A stretch of DNA of 64,000 nucleotides from Myxococcales bacterium (GTDB taxonomy: Bacteria; Myxococcota_A; Polyangia; Haliangiales; Haliangiaceae): assembly GCA_028287135.1 (NCBI GenBank), contig JAQBQE010000060.1, forward strand, positions 38,873-102,872, read 5' to 3'. Below the pieces are notes generated by a model that was not told the DNA's origin, did not search any database, and saw only the letters and a list, made by a program, of their open reading frames with translations. Positions 17,748 to 25,635 of the stretch are shown piece by piece. A program made the translations under genes and the position numbers. Within the stretch, counting starts at the first letter, position 1. Each line of letters begins with the position of its first letter.

Positions 17748-18159
17748 GCGAGACCCGCATTGGTAGCACGCGCGTCGCCGCCAGAGTGGGCAGGCCTCCT
17801 CGCTCGGCGTGAGGCACGCCCCATGGCCCGTGGGATCCCACGTACAGTTGCCGTCGGCCTACGCAGCTCCCGCGATGCGAGATGTTCCCGCCACGCTCGC
17901 GCACCCGCTGCGTCGGCGAATCCGCACGTCGTCTCGCACGCGCGCGTTGCTCACGAGTGTTTGCGGCAGCCGCACTGGCCGTTGAATTCGGCTCGTCCGC
18001 GCGCCGCGCCAGGCTCGCACGATTCTCGGTGCGCAACGCGTGCAGCTCCAGCCGGTTACCCCCGAAACCGCGACGGTATCGCGCGTGCATTGGGCCACTG
18101 CGCCGTGCGGCTTCCGCACGACCTTATCTACCTAGCCTGCGTTCACGGAGCCTTTGTTC
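17748..18159. other. 412-bp gap between divergent genes; palindrome and hairpin only
   Basis: No convincing gene. Short open frames here are Arg/Ser/Ala-rich with no domain. It holds a perfect 14-bp palindrome CGTGGGATCCCACG at 17829-17842 and a perfect 7-bp stem with CTT loop at 18104-18120 (CGTGCGG/CCGCACG), 40 nt before the lipoprotein start. These could be an operator and a leader hairpin. Confidence 0.5.
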
Positions 18160-19365
18160 ATGTCTCGCCTCGCTTCCTGGTCCCTCTCGCTCGCCCTGCC
18201 CTGCGCTCTCGCCGCCTGCACCACCACCGAGGCCGCCGACGAGTCCGGCGATCTGATCGCCGCCGCCGAGGAGGCATTGCTGTCGATCAGCGGCAAGGCC
18301 GACGCGGCCTGGGACACCGCGCCGACGCTCCACGTCGGTGAGCGCGTCCACGATCGTGCAAGCGCCCAGGGCCGCCGCGTGTACCCGATGTGGATCGCCG
18401 GCCGTCCCGGCGCGCCGGTGCCCCTCGATGTCGTGGCCACCGCGCACGACGGCGACTACAGCGTTCGGGTCGCGGTGCTCGGTCCGCTCAGGAACGGAAC
18501 GCGCGCCGTGCTCGCCGCTGGCGGGTACGCGACGCCGCGCGCGAACGTCGAGATCTCGCTCGATGTGAAGACCGCCGGTGAACACCTGATTGTCGTCGGG
18601 TCGCACGACCTCGCGGACGAGACGTTCTTCGACGTCCAGACCCACTGCGACGCGTGCGACGCGCGCGCGATCGACGTCCTTTCCTCGCCGAAGTCGGGCT
18701 CGCTCGTCGCGACCGGCAACGGCATCGTCGAGGGTCGCCTCGGTGATGTGCTCGCGAACCGCACCTTCGACGTCCAGCTCGAGCTCTGGGCGTCCCCGCC
18801 GATGCAGAGCTGGAACGCGCACAAGGTCGCGACCAGCGTGGCTTCGGGCAACCAGGTCAACGTGATCGTTCCGGCGTCGGTCCGTCCCGGCGACGACCTC
18901 AAGCTCGTCGTCCGCAAGCCGGGGGGGGCGATCCTCGATACCGGCGTCGTGACGCGCTACGCGCCGCAGGCGACCGCGCTCGTGCGCACCGACGCGATCC
19001 TCTACGGCGACATCGCGAGCGTCCAGGTCGCCGGGATCGCCGGGTTCTACGAGGGCGTCGCGGAGATGCAGCTACGCTCCGAGACCCGCCACGTGATCGT
19101 GGACGAGGACCACATCGAGATCAGCCAGCCGGGCCACGTCGGCATGGGCTTCAACGCGTTCGACGCGACGTTCGCGCCGGAGCTCACCGATGCACACGGG
19201 ACGCTGAACCCGAACCTGCCGCGCAACGGCGACCTGCTGTCGGTCGGCATGATCAACGGCAATGACGACTACGTGCGCCTCGGCTGCTTTCAGTACTGCA
19301 ACGATCTGTCGGGCATGGAGACGTGCACCGGTGGTCCGCGCACGTGCCCATCGACCGCCTGGTGA
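18160..19365 (+). CDS. Lipoprotein of unknown function
   Basis: 401 residues from ATG 18160, with GGAG 8 nt upstream. The N-terminus SWSLSLALPCALAACTTTE is a lipoprotein signal. The mature region begins with an acidic helix and SISGKADAAWD, then appears all-beta (several strands such as VEISLDVKTAGEHLIVVGSH) with Cys pairs at HCDACDA and near the C-terminus (CFQYCNDLSGMETCTGGPRTC region). It may form two to three immunoglobulin-like or jelly-roll domains. I do not recognise the family. A GTGNNC array begins 11 nt after the stop. Confidence 0.8.
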   Translation: MSRLASWSLSLALPCALAACTTTEAADESGDLIAAAEEALLSISGKADAAWDTAPTLHVGERVHDRASAQGRRVYPMWIAGRPGAPVPLDVVATAHDGDYSVRVAVLGPLRNGTRAVLAAGGYATPRANVEISLDVKTAGEHLIVVGSHDLADETFFDVQTHCDACDARAIDVLSSPKSGSLVATGNGIVEGRLGDVLANRTFDVQLELWASPPMQSWNAHKVATSVASGNQVNVIVPASVRPGDDLKLVVRKPGGAILDTGVVTRYAPQATALVRTDAILYGDIASVQVAGIAGFYEGVAEMQLRSETRHVIVDEDHIEISQPGHVGMGFNAFDATFAPELTDAHGTLNPNLPRNGDLLSVGMINGNDDYVRLGCFQYCNDLSGMETCTGGPRTCPSTAW

Positions 19366-19375
19366 TCGAACGATC

Positions 19376-19427
19376 GTGATGGTGGCCGTGCACGTGAACG
19401 GGGCCGACCCCGTGGGCGTGATCGGCC
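19376..19427 (+). repeat. GTGNNC hexamer array after the lipoprotein gene
   Basis: In perfect register: GTGATG, GTGGCC, GTGCAC, GTGAAC, GGGGCC, GACCCC, GTGGGC, GTGATC, GGCC. It starts 11 nt after the stop of the plus-strand gene. Its 16-base core at 19384-19399 recurs inverted at 19526-19541. Confidence 0.7.
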
Positions 19428-19519
19428 GTCAACGCCCTCGCCGAGATCCTGGGTGATGGAGGAGCACCGCCCGCAAAGCTCGGCCGCGATGAGCGCCGAG
19501 ACGACACCACCACGGCGGG

Positions 19520-19567
19520 GTTCGGGTTCACGTGCACGGCCACGCCCACGGGGCCGATCACGTTCAC
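19520..19567 (-). repeat. GTGNNC hexamer array after the convergent minus-strand gene
   Basis: Read on the minus strand in perfect register: GTGAAC, GTGATC, GGCCCC, GTGGGC, GTGGCC, GTGCAC, GTGAAC, CCGAAC. It begins 5 nt after the stop of the minus-strand gene ending at 19573, so each of two convergent genes has its own sense-oriented copy. Confidence 0.7.
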
Positions 19568-19572
19568 GACCA

Positions 19573-20406
19573 TCAGAAGGTCATCGCGGTCGCGAGCCCA
19601 CCGCCACCGGGCAACGCGATCGGCGCGACGATCGGCTTTCCTGCAGGGAGCGTTGCGCAGCGCACGCTGCCCACGGTTCCCGCAGCCGCGGTGAGGCCGT
19701 AGAGATAGATCGCGGTGATGCCGACCGACACGCCGGTCAAGCCGAGACCGAGATCGAACTTCGCATCGAGCTCGATGTCATCCTTGAGCCCGGCCGCGAT
19801 GCTGTGGATGCCGACCGCGCCGACCGCCGCCACCGCGACGACGCCGAGCACGATCGCCGCGCCCTTCGCGACCTTCGGTGGCTTCGCCTTGCCATCGAGC
19901 CGACCGCGGACCTCGCCGGTCACCCCGCCGACCGTGCCGGTGACCTGACCGCCGACGTTGTCGACGCCGACCACGCCACCGACGCGATCGCCGAGCATCC
20001 CGCCGGCACCGACGGCGGTGCCGACCGCACCGGTGACCGTGCCGCCGAGATCGCGGAGTCCCGCTTCGGCCTCGGCGCGATAGGCGAGCGTTCCACCTGC
20101 CTCGAGGTACGCCGTGAACATCGCCTTTGCCTCGGCCGATGCTCCGAGCCGCCACTTCGTCATCGCCTGCGCGTAGAGCAGCGACGGCGCCTTGGCCTTC
20201 GCGTGTGCGCGCGCGTAGATCGCGAACGCACCCTCGAAGTCGCCGCGCGCATAGAGCCCGTCGGCCTTCGCGATCTCCGCCTGGATCGCCCCGGCGAGAT
20301 CACCGGCGACCGCCAGACACTTGCAGTCGCTCTCCGCCGAGGCGAGCTGCGTGGAGACGAGCAACGAGAGAACGACCACCGATGACAGGCGTGCTGACAG
20401 ACCCAT
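19573..20406 (-). CDS. Exported protein with TPR-like repeat and Gly/Val-rich region
   Basis: 277 residues from MGLSARLSSVVVLSLL, a signal peptide ending near LASAESD. Residues about 40-115 form one to two TPR-like helical pairs (DGLYARGDFEGAFAIYARAH, LLYAQAMTKWRLGASAEA). A Gly/Val-rich linker (GTVTGAVGTAVGAGGMLGD) precedes two hydrophobic segments (AAIVLGVVAVAAVGAVGIHS and GLTGVSVGITAIYLYGLTAA), suggesting a membrane-anchored periplasmic protein. It resembles the TPR membrane protein ending at 7702 in layout. Function unknown. Confidence 0.78.
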   Translation of the reverse strand: MGLSARLSSVVVLSLLVSTQLASAESDCKCLAVAGDLAGAIQAEIAKADGLYARGDFEGAFAIYARAHAKAKAPSLLYAQAMTKWRLGASAEAKAMFTAYLEAGGTLAYRAEAEAGLRDLGGTVTGAVGTAVGAGGMLGDRVGGVVGVDNVGGQVTGTVGGVTGEVRGRLDGKAKPPKVAKGAAIVLGVVAVAAVGAVGIHSIAAGLKDDIELDAKFDLGLGLTGVSVGITAIYLYGLTAAAGTVGSVRCATLPAGKPIVAPIALPGGGGLATAMTF

Positions 20407-20570
20407 GAATCCTCCGGAAGAAATGCGTGTCGCCACCGCGAATCGTTCCCATCACCCCCAGGGAACCGACGCGTCGACCACGTTACAACGACTGCGACGC
20501 CCCTCGCTTGCTCCTATGCATCGCCTCTCGGTCAGCCCACCGTGAGACCACGGATCTCGAGATCTGGCGC

Positions 20571-20576
20571 TACGCT
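20571..20576 (+). promoter_or_regulatory. Candidate -10 (TACGCT) of a leaderless gene
   Basis: TACGCT ends 6 nt before the GTG at 20583, supporting that start for the alpha/beta hydrolase and a leaderless mRNA. Confidence 0.45.
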
Positions 20577-20582
20577 GCACGC

Positions 20583-21389
20583 GTGTCGACCGTCGCTGTC
20601 CCCGGAACGCCGCTGCTCCCCGGCGTGACTCCCGTCGAGCTCCACGTTCGAGAGGTCGGCGCCGAGGTCGGCAGCGGCGTCCCGCTCCTGATCCTCCACG
20701 GTGGCTGGGGCTACGCGTTCTACCCGTTCGACGCGCAGATCGCCGCGCTCACCGACCGCCGCATCGTGATCCCGGATCGCACCGGCTATGGCCGCTCGCC
20801 GCACGTCACGAGCTTTCCCCGTCGGTTCCATGCTGCAGCGGCCGCGGAGGCACTCGCCTTCCTCGATGGCTTGGGGATCGAGAAATGCGCGATCTGGGGC
20901 CACTCCGACGGCGCGGTGATCGCCGCGTGGCTGGGCATCCATACACCCGACCGCGTGACGGCCGTGATCCTCGAGGCGCTTCACCTCGATCGCACGAAGC
21001 CGGGCTCGCGCGCGTTCTTCGAGATGATGGCGACCGACCCCGATGGCTTCGGCGAGCGAGTGACCCGCAAGCTCGCGGCGGAGCATGGCGAAGCGTACTG
21101 GCGCACCGTGCTACGCGCCGGCGGTGCGGTCTGGCTCGACATCGCGGCGACGCCCGACGACGATCTGTACGACCACCGCCTGCAAGAGCTCCGGGTACCG
21201 ACGCTCGTGCTCCACGGCGCGGACGATCCGCGCACCGAGCCGCGCGAGCTCGATCGCCTGCGCCGCGAGGTCCCGCACGCCGAGGTCCACCTGCTCGCGG
21301 GCGCCGGCCACAGTCCACACTCCGAGCGCGGGACAGCGCAGATCACGTGCGAGCTGGCGATCTCCTTCCTCGCTCGCGCGACCGCCTAG
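20583..21389 (+). CDS. Alpha/beta-fold hydrolase
   Basis: 268 residues from GTG 20583. Upstream in-frame codons give no alpha/beta-fold sequence, and TACGCT 6 nt before the GTG supports this start. The fold signatures are HGGWGYAFYPF (oxyanion region), GHSDGAVIA (nucleophile Ser), HGADDPRTEP (acid) and AGAGHSPH (catalytic His). It is cytoplasmic and probably an esterase, lactonase or related enzyme; the substrate is not predictable. It converges on the ArsR-type gene with 7 bp between stops. Confidence 0.9.
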   Translation: MSTVAVPGTPLLPGVTPVELHVREVGAEVGSGVPLLILHGGWGYAFYPFDAQIAALTDRRIVIPDRTGYGRSPHVTSFPRRFHAAAAAEALAFLDGLGIEKCAIWGHSDGAVIAAWLGIHTPDRVTAVILEALHLDRTKPGSRAFFEMMATDPDGFGERVTRKLAAEHGEAYWRTVLRAGGAVWLDIAATPDDDLYDHRLQELRVPTLVLHGADDPRTEPRELDRLRREVPHAEVHLLAGAGHSPHSERGTAQITCELAISFLARATA

Positions 21390-21396
21390 GCCATGT

Positions 21397-21753
21397 TCAT
21401 TCTCCCTCGGTCTTGAGATCGCGAAGGACGTCGTCGAGCCGCGCAAAGCTCTCGTCCCAGAACTGGCGGTAGCGTTCGAGCCACTCGGTGACCTCGGCGA
21501 GCGAGGCGCCCTCGAGCCGGCACGGCCGGCGCTGCGCATCGCGTCCACGCGAGATCAGGCCGGCGCGCTCGAGCACCTTCAGGTGCTTCGAGATTGCCGG
21601 CTGGCTGAGGTCGAACGGTGCCGCCAGCTCCATGACGGTCGCCTCCCCCGAGGCGAGCTTCGCGAGGATCGCGCGCCGCGTGGGATCAGCGAGAGCCGCG
21701 AACGTGGCGTCGAGCCGCGCCGCCGCCGCCTGTCGTGTGCCTGACGTGCTCAT
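21397..21753 (-). CDS. ArsR-family winged-helix repressor
   Basis: 118 residues. The winged helix is typical: LADPTRRAILAKLASGEATV, then ELAAPFDLSQPAISKHLKVL and the wing EGLI-like ERAGLISRGRDAQRRPCRL. The branch ending in WLERYRQFWDESFARLDDVL usually has no metal-binding Cys and is commonly paired with an SRPBCC/AHSA1-domain gene; no such partner lies downstream here. A 13-bp imperfect inverted repeat centred on TATATA covers its start codon and predicted -10, so autorepression is likely. Confidence 0.92.
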   Translation of the reverse strand: MSTSGTRQAAAARLDATFAALADPTRRAILAKLASGEATVMELAAPFDLSQPAISKHLKVLERAGLISRGRDAQRRPCRLEGASLAEVTEWLERYRQFWDESFARLDDVLRDLKTEGE

Positions 21754-21783
21754 AACTCACAAGCTATATAGCCTGCGGGTTAT
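21752..21783. promoter_or_regulatory. Probable ArsR operator overlapping promoter
   Basis: ATAACTCACAAGC, then TATATA, then GCCTGCGGGTTAT: the arms match at 10 of 13 positions when one is inverted. It overlaps the first bases of the ArsR gene and contains the likely -10, as expected for an autorepressor site. Confidence 0.65.
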
Positions 21784-21805
21784 GAACGGTCGAGCGGGTA
21801 CTGCC

Positions 21806-24800
21806 TCAGCGCTGCTCGACGACGAGCGAGCCGAGGGGCACCGCGCTGGGATCGATCGCGCCCCAGGCGAGGTACGCGGCGCCACCGTGGGCGGTGGTCG
21901 CGGCGATCGAGAAGCCATCGAGCAGTGCGGTCGTCGCGACTCCGGTGGTGGTCCACGTCGTCCCGGACTTCGAGGCGACGTAGACGTCGGCCTTGAGCCC
22001 GTCCTGGTACGCGATCACCGGTGCGCCGCTGACGAGGTAGATCGCGGAAGCGGCACCCACGTTGTGCGTGCGGTCGCCCGCGCGCTGGCCATCGTCGACG
22101 ACCTCGGGCGTGCCCGCCGCGCCGTTCCACGTCGTGTACATCAGCTGGTCGCCGAGCGCGTCCTGGTACGCGACGTGGACCACGCCGCTGCCGTCGACGA
22201 CGGCGGAGGCCCACATCCCGCGATCACCCGGCGTGACCGCGTCGAGCACGGTCTCGGTGAACGTGCTCGCGCCGACCGAGCTCTCCACCGCGATCGTCAG
22301 CGCGCGCTTCGTGCGGTCATAGTAGACCGCCGCGAGCCGGCCGTCGTTCAGCGTGACGAGGTTGACGAACAGGCCGGTGCCCGTCGCGAGCTGGGTGGTC
22401 GTCGGCTCCTCGAGGATCGTGGTGCAGGTCCCCATCACGCACTCGGTGCCCGCACCGCACGCGCCGGTGCAATCCGTGGTCGCGGCGACGCATGACTCCG
22501 GGTCGGCGGCCGTCGCGCCCGCGACGCACACGGTCCCCGTGCCGCACAGGCCGGCGCACGTGCCGTTGGCCTTCGCGATCACGCTGATCGACCAATCGGC
22601 ATCGCTGTCGGGCGTGATCGTGTTGCCACGCGCGAGGCGCAGCTCGGTGAACCGGTGCCCTGCCCCGTCATCATTGCCGACCGCGAGGTACGCGACCGCG
22701 GGGTGGCTCGCGCCATCGATCGCGATCGACGCATGCGAGCCGACATCCTCACCCGCGCCAGGATCGAGCACGTAGCTCGACCACACGCCGGCCTTGGTCT
22801 CGTACGCGTACTTCAGCGCCTTCGCATCGCGATCCTGGTACGCAATCTTGGCGAGCTTGTTCGACATCGCGATCGACGACCAGATGCCGACGTTGTCACC
22901 TGGATCCTCGACGCCGCCGCGATACGTCCCCGGGTCATAGGTCGGGGTGATGTCGGGGATCCCGTCGACCGCGACGTACGTCGGCGCGGCCGGATCGGTG
23001 ACATCGACTGCGACGAGATCGCCGAGGCCCTGATCATAGGTCGCGACGATCACGCGGTGGTCGTCGCCGGCGATGCTCGTGTAGCGACCAAGGGCGCCGT
23101 GCGCGATCTCACCGGGGAGACACTCGACATCGCCGCACGGATCGGAGCTGCAGCTACAGCCCGGCAGCGACATCAGCGCCGCGACCCAGACGACGAGGCC
23201 GAGCTTGCTGGCATGGCGAACCGTGGTGCGTGCCAGCGTGCGTGCGATCCGACGCGCGCGGCGCATCGGCACCACGATCATCAGGAACACGAGGCCAAAC
23301 GGCGCCGCGCTGCCGGGACCTGCGCCCACGTTGCACGCGCAACCCGCCGAGCCCGGCGAGCCGTGGAAGCCATTCTGGCCTTCGACCTTGGCAATGCCAG
23401 AATCATGGATCGTTCCCGTACCGAGGTGGACGTCAGTGCCGAGCACGACCTCGATCAGCTCCGGCGTGGTGTCGATCGTCTCCGGCTTGCCGATCACGCG
23501 CGCGCGCACCTCGATCTTGTGCTGGCCCGGAAGCCAGAACAGCTTCGACGCGAGCGTCGGCGTACGGTTCGTGGCCCACGCCGACCACGCGCCGTCATCG
23601 ATCCGGTACGACCACTCCTGCCCCTGCGCATCGCCGAAATCGAGCGCGATGCTCGGCGGCGTGTGCGACGGCCACTGCTTGGGATCGCGAGCGATCGCGA
23701 CCGCGGGCTCGGTGACGGCCGTCAGCTTGACGTTGGTCATCACCGGCGCGGCCGGCATCGCGGTCACGAGGTTGGCGAAGATCGCGAGGAAGTTGTCGTT
23801 GTCGACCGCCGTGATGTCGACGACCGACAGGTTCAAGCCACCGATCGACGGCAGCGAGATCGGCGAGAGGCCGCCGGAGAGCTGCGGGAGGACGAGGCCG
23901 AGCAGGTTCGGAAACAGGTTGGCGAGCTCGGCAGGCGTCTCGGTCACCGCCTCGGAGTTCTTGACCGAGACATTGGTGAACGCATCGGCCACATCGCCGA
24001 GCACCGGCTGGAGCTCACCCATGCCGGTGACCTGGAGACCGATCGGGAGGTGGACGTCGGAGACGACGGTGAACACCCGGACGTACTGGTCATCGATCGA
24101 TGCAAAGAAATCGATCTCCATCGCGGTGAACTTGAGATCGAGCAGCGGCTCGACCAGCGTGGTGTTCATCATCGCGTCGGTCATGAACCGGTTCTTGCCG
24201 AGCGTGATCACGGGCGGGCTCTGCGGGCGCAAGCCGATTGCCATCGGCGAGCTGGTATCGACGAGCTTGCCGAGCGAGCGGGACAGCAGAGCGAGCGTGT
24301 CGGTCGAGAGCTGAGCGACGGTGGAGTTGCCGATCGTCAGGCACAGCAGGCCGCCGTCGTAGCCGGCCCACGCGAACTGGCCGAGCTGCCACTTGTGCAG
24401 ACCGATCGCGACGTCGAACGGTGCGTTGTTGTCCGGGCGCGCGTTGCCCTGGAAGAACGCCGAGACCGGCAGCGCACCGGGATCGACCGGCGCGGTCGCC
24501 GATGGACCGCAGCGATCGCGCGCCGTGCCACCGGGCTCCATGCCACCGAGCAGACCGAGCGCGATGCCGCCGTTGTTGGTGTCCGCGTAACCGCCGAGCA
24601 CCTCGTAGAGATCGAGCGCGCCTGTGGTGCCGGGCGAGAACCCACCGAACAGGTTGAGGCCGCGCGCACGGCCGGTCATGCCGACCTCTTGCAGACAGCG
24701 GGTGCCGACCATGCACGTCTGACCGGTGCACGCGGTCGCGAAGGACGAGCCGCACTCCGCGATCTGCCCCGATGCGCACGCCTTGCAGGTCGCGCTGTTG

Positions 24801-25513
24801 ATCTGGTCCTCGAGCAGGCTCGCGACCTGGTCCTCGAGGATGCCGCGCACCGTGCCGATGAACGCGCCCGCAATCGAGCACGCGAAGTTGCCGCTGAGCT
24901 GGATGTCCGCGTTCTCGAGCGTGACGGTCGAGCTCTGGGCGCCGATCCGCGTCGTCCCGGTGGTCGTATCCTGCGGAAACGCCATCTGCGTCGTGATCAC
25001 GAGGTCGGGCGTGCTGCCGCGCGTCGAGTCGAGGTTCACGTCACAGCTCACGCCCTGGTACGTGATCGGCAAGTCCATCTTGGTCTTGATCCGAGCGCGG
25101 ACCGTGATGTCGAGCCGGGATGCACCCTGCACCGGCGTCAGCACCAGTCGTGCTGAGTCGGTCGGCCGCTTGACCAGATCGATCTCGAGCGGACCGCAGG
25201 TCGCAGCCGGCATGTTGTTGACGCAGCAGATCTTCGGATCCCCGCAGCTGGCGGGGACCGGGAACTCGATCACGCCGTTCATCGCGCCGCCCACGAGCGG
25301 GCCGATGATCGAGGCCGGATCCGCGGCGATCTTCGCGAGCGCGGTCGAGGTCACGCGGACCTGCGCAGCGTTCGGTTCCCGCTTGGCCACGGGAAACCCG
25401 CCGGGAATCGGCTCGAGCTGAGCGCACCCGCCGCACCCGCCGCCGCTACATGACACCGCGAACACGATCGACGTGATCGCGACAACCCAGTCGATTCGAC
25501 GGATCTTCTTCAT
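21806..25513 (-). CDS. Giant lipoprotein: BPI/TULIP-like module with MYXO-CTERM-like signal fused to a second propeller lipoprotein
   Basis: 1235 residues from MKKIRRIDWVVAITSIVFAV with a lipoprotein signal (VSCSGGGCGGC). Residues about 25-570 resemble a double-barrel BPI/LBP protein: an N-half with TYQGVSCDVNL and NFACSIAGAFIGTVRGILED, and a C-half with DGGLLCLTIGNSTVAQLSTD and SISLP-type strands ending in VVDITAVDNDNFLAIFANL. An Ig-like domain follows. Near residues 735-750 GCACNVG, a hydrophobic run (FGLVFLMIVVP) and MRRARR form a MYXO-CTERM-like signal. Directly after it, VVWVAALMSLPGCSC is a second lipoprotein signal; the rest has propeller-like repeats (VAYQD, IAYQD) and a Cys cluster. 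No stop separates the halves. Met at 23266 could start the second protein. The fold call is pattern-based and unproven. Confidence 0.8.
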   Translation of the reverse strand: MKKIRRIDWVVAITSIVFAVSCSGGGCGGCAQLEPIPGGFPVAKREPNAAQVRVTSTALAKIAADPASIIGPLVGGAMNGVIEFPVPASCGDPKICCVNNMPAATCGPLEIDLVKRPTDSARLVLTPVQGASRLDITVRARIKTKMDLPITYQGVSCDVNLDSTRGSTPDLVITTQMAFPQDTTTGTTRIGAQSSTVTLENADIQLSGNFACSIAGAFIGTVRGILEDQVASLLEDQINSATCKACASGQIAECGSSFATACTGQTCMVGTRCLQEVGMTGRARGLNLFGGFSPGTTGALDLYEVLGGYADTNNGGIALGLLGGMEPGGTARDRCGPSATAPVDPGALPVSAFFQGNARPDNNAPFDVAIGLHKWQLGQFAWAGYDGGLLCLTIGNSTVAQLSTDTLALLSRSLGKLVDTSSPMAIGLRPQSPPVITLGKNRFMTDAMMNTTLVEPLLDLKFTAMEIDFFASIDDQYVRVFTVVSDVHLPIGLQVTGMGELQPVLGDVADAFTNVSVKNSEAVTETPAELANLFPNLLGLVLPQLSGGLSPISLPSIGGLNLSVVDITAVDNDNFLAIFANLVTAMPAAPVMTNVKLTAVTEPAVAIARDPKQWPSHTPPSIALDFGDAQGQEWSYRIDDGAWSAWATNRTPTLASKLFWLPGQHKIEVRARVIGKPETIDTTPELIEVVLGTDVHLGTGTIHDSGIAKVEGQNGFHGSPGSAGCACNVGAGPGSAAPFGLVFLMIVVPMRRARRIARTLARTTVRHASKLGLVVWVAALMSLPGCSCSSDPCGDVECLPGEIAHGALGRYTSIAGDDHRVIVATYDQGLGDLVAVDVTDPAAPTYVAVDGIPDITPTYDPGTYRGGVEDPGDNVGIWSSIAMSNKLAKIAYQDRDAKALKYAYETKAGVWSSYVLDPGAGEDVGSHASIAIDGASHPAVAYLAVGNDDGAGHRFTELRLARGNTITPDSDADWSISVIAKANGTCAGLCGTGTVCVAGATAADPESCVAATTDCTGACGAGTECVMGTCTTILEEPTTTQLATGTGLFVNLVTLNDGRLAAVYYDRTKRALTIAVESSVGASTFTETVLDAVTPGDRGMWASAVVDGSGVVHVAYQDALGDQLMYTTWNGAAGTPEVVDDGQRAGDRTHNVGAASAIYLVSGAPVIAYQDGLKADVYVASKSGTTWTTTGVATTALLDGFSIAATTAHGGAAYLAWGAIDPSAVPLGSLVVEQR

Positions 25514-25635
25514 GGTCCCCTTGCTCGCGGGTGTCCCTCGGCCGGGCCCCACGGGTCAAGACTCGAATACAACCAGCCAGATCCGCTGTGGCGAATCTAA
25601 CGGGCCCCTCTTGGAGCCAGGGGTGCGAGTACGGA

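Noticed and set aside
17882..18256. Possible small gene in the 412-bp gap
   Set aside because: The frame is Arg/Ser/Ala-rich, crosses into the lipoprotein signal region in another phase, and has no ribosome site or domain.
22655..25156. An 833-codon plus-strand open frame
   Set aside because: Antisense to the giant lipoprotein gene; composition is Arg/Asp/Val/Leu-rich with no recognisable fold.
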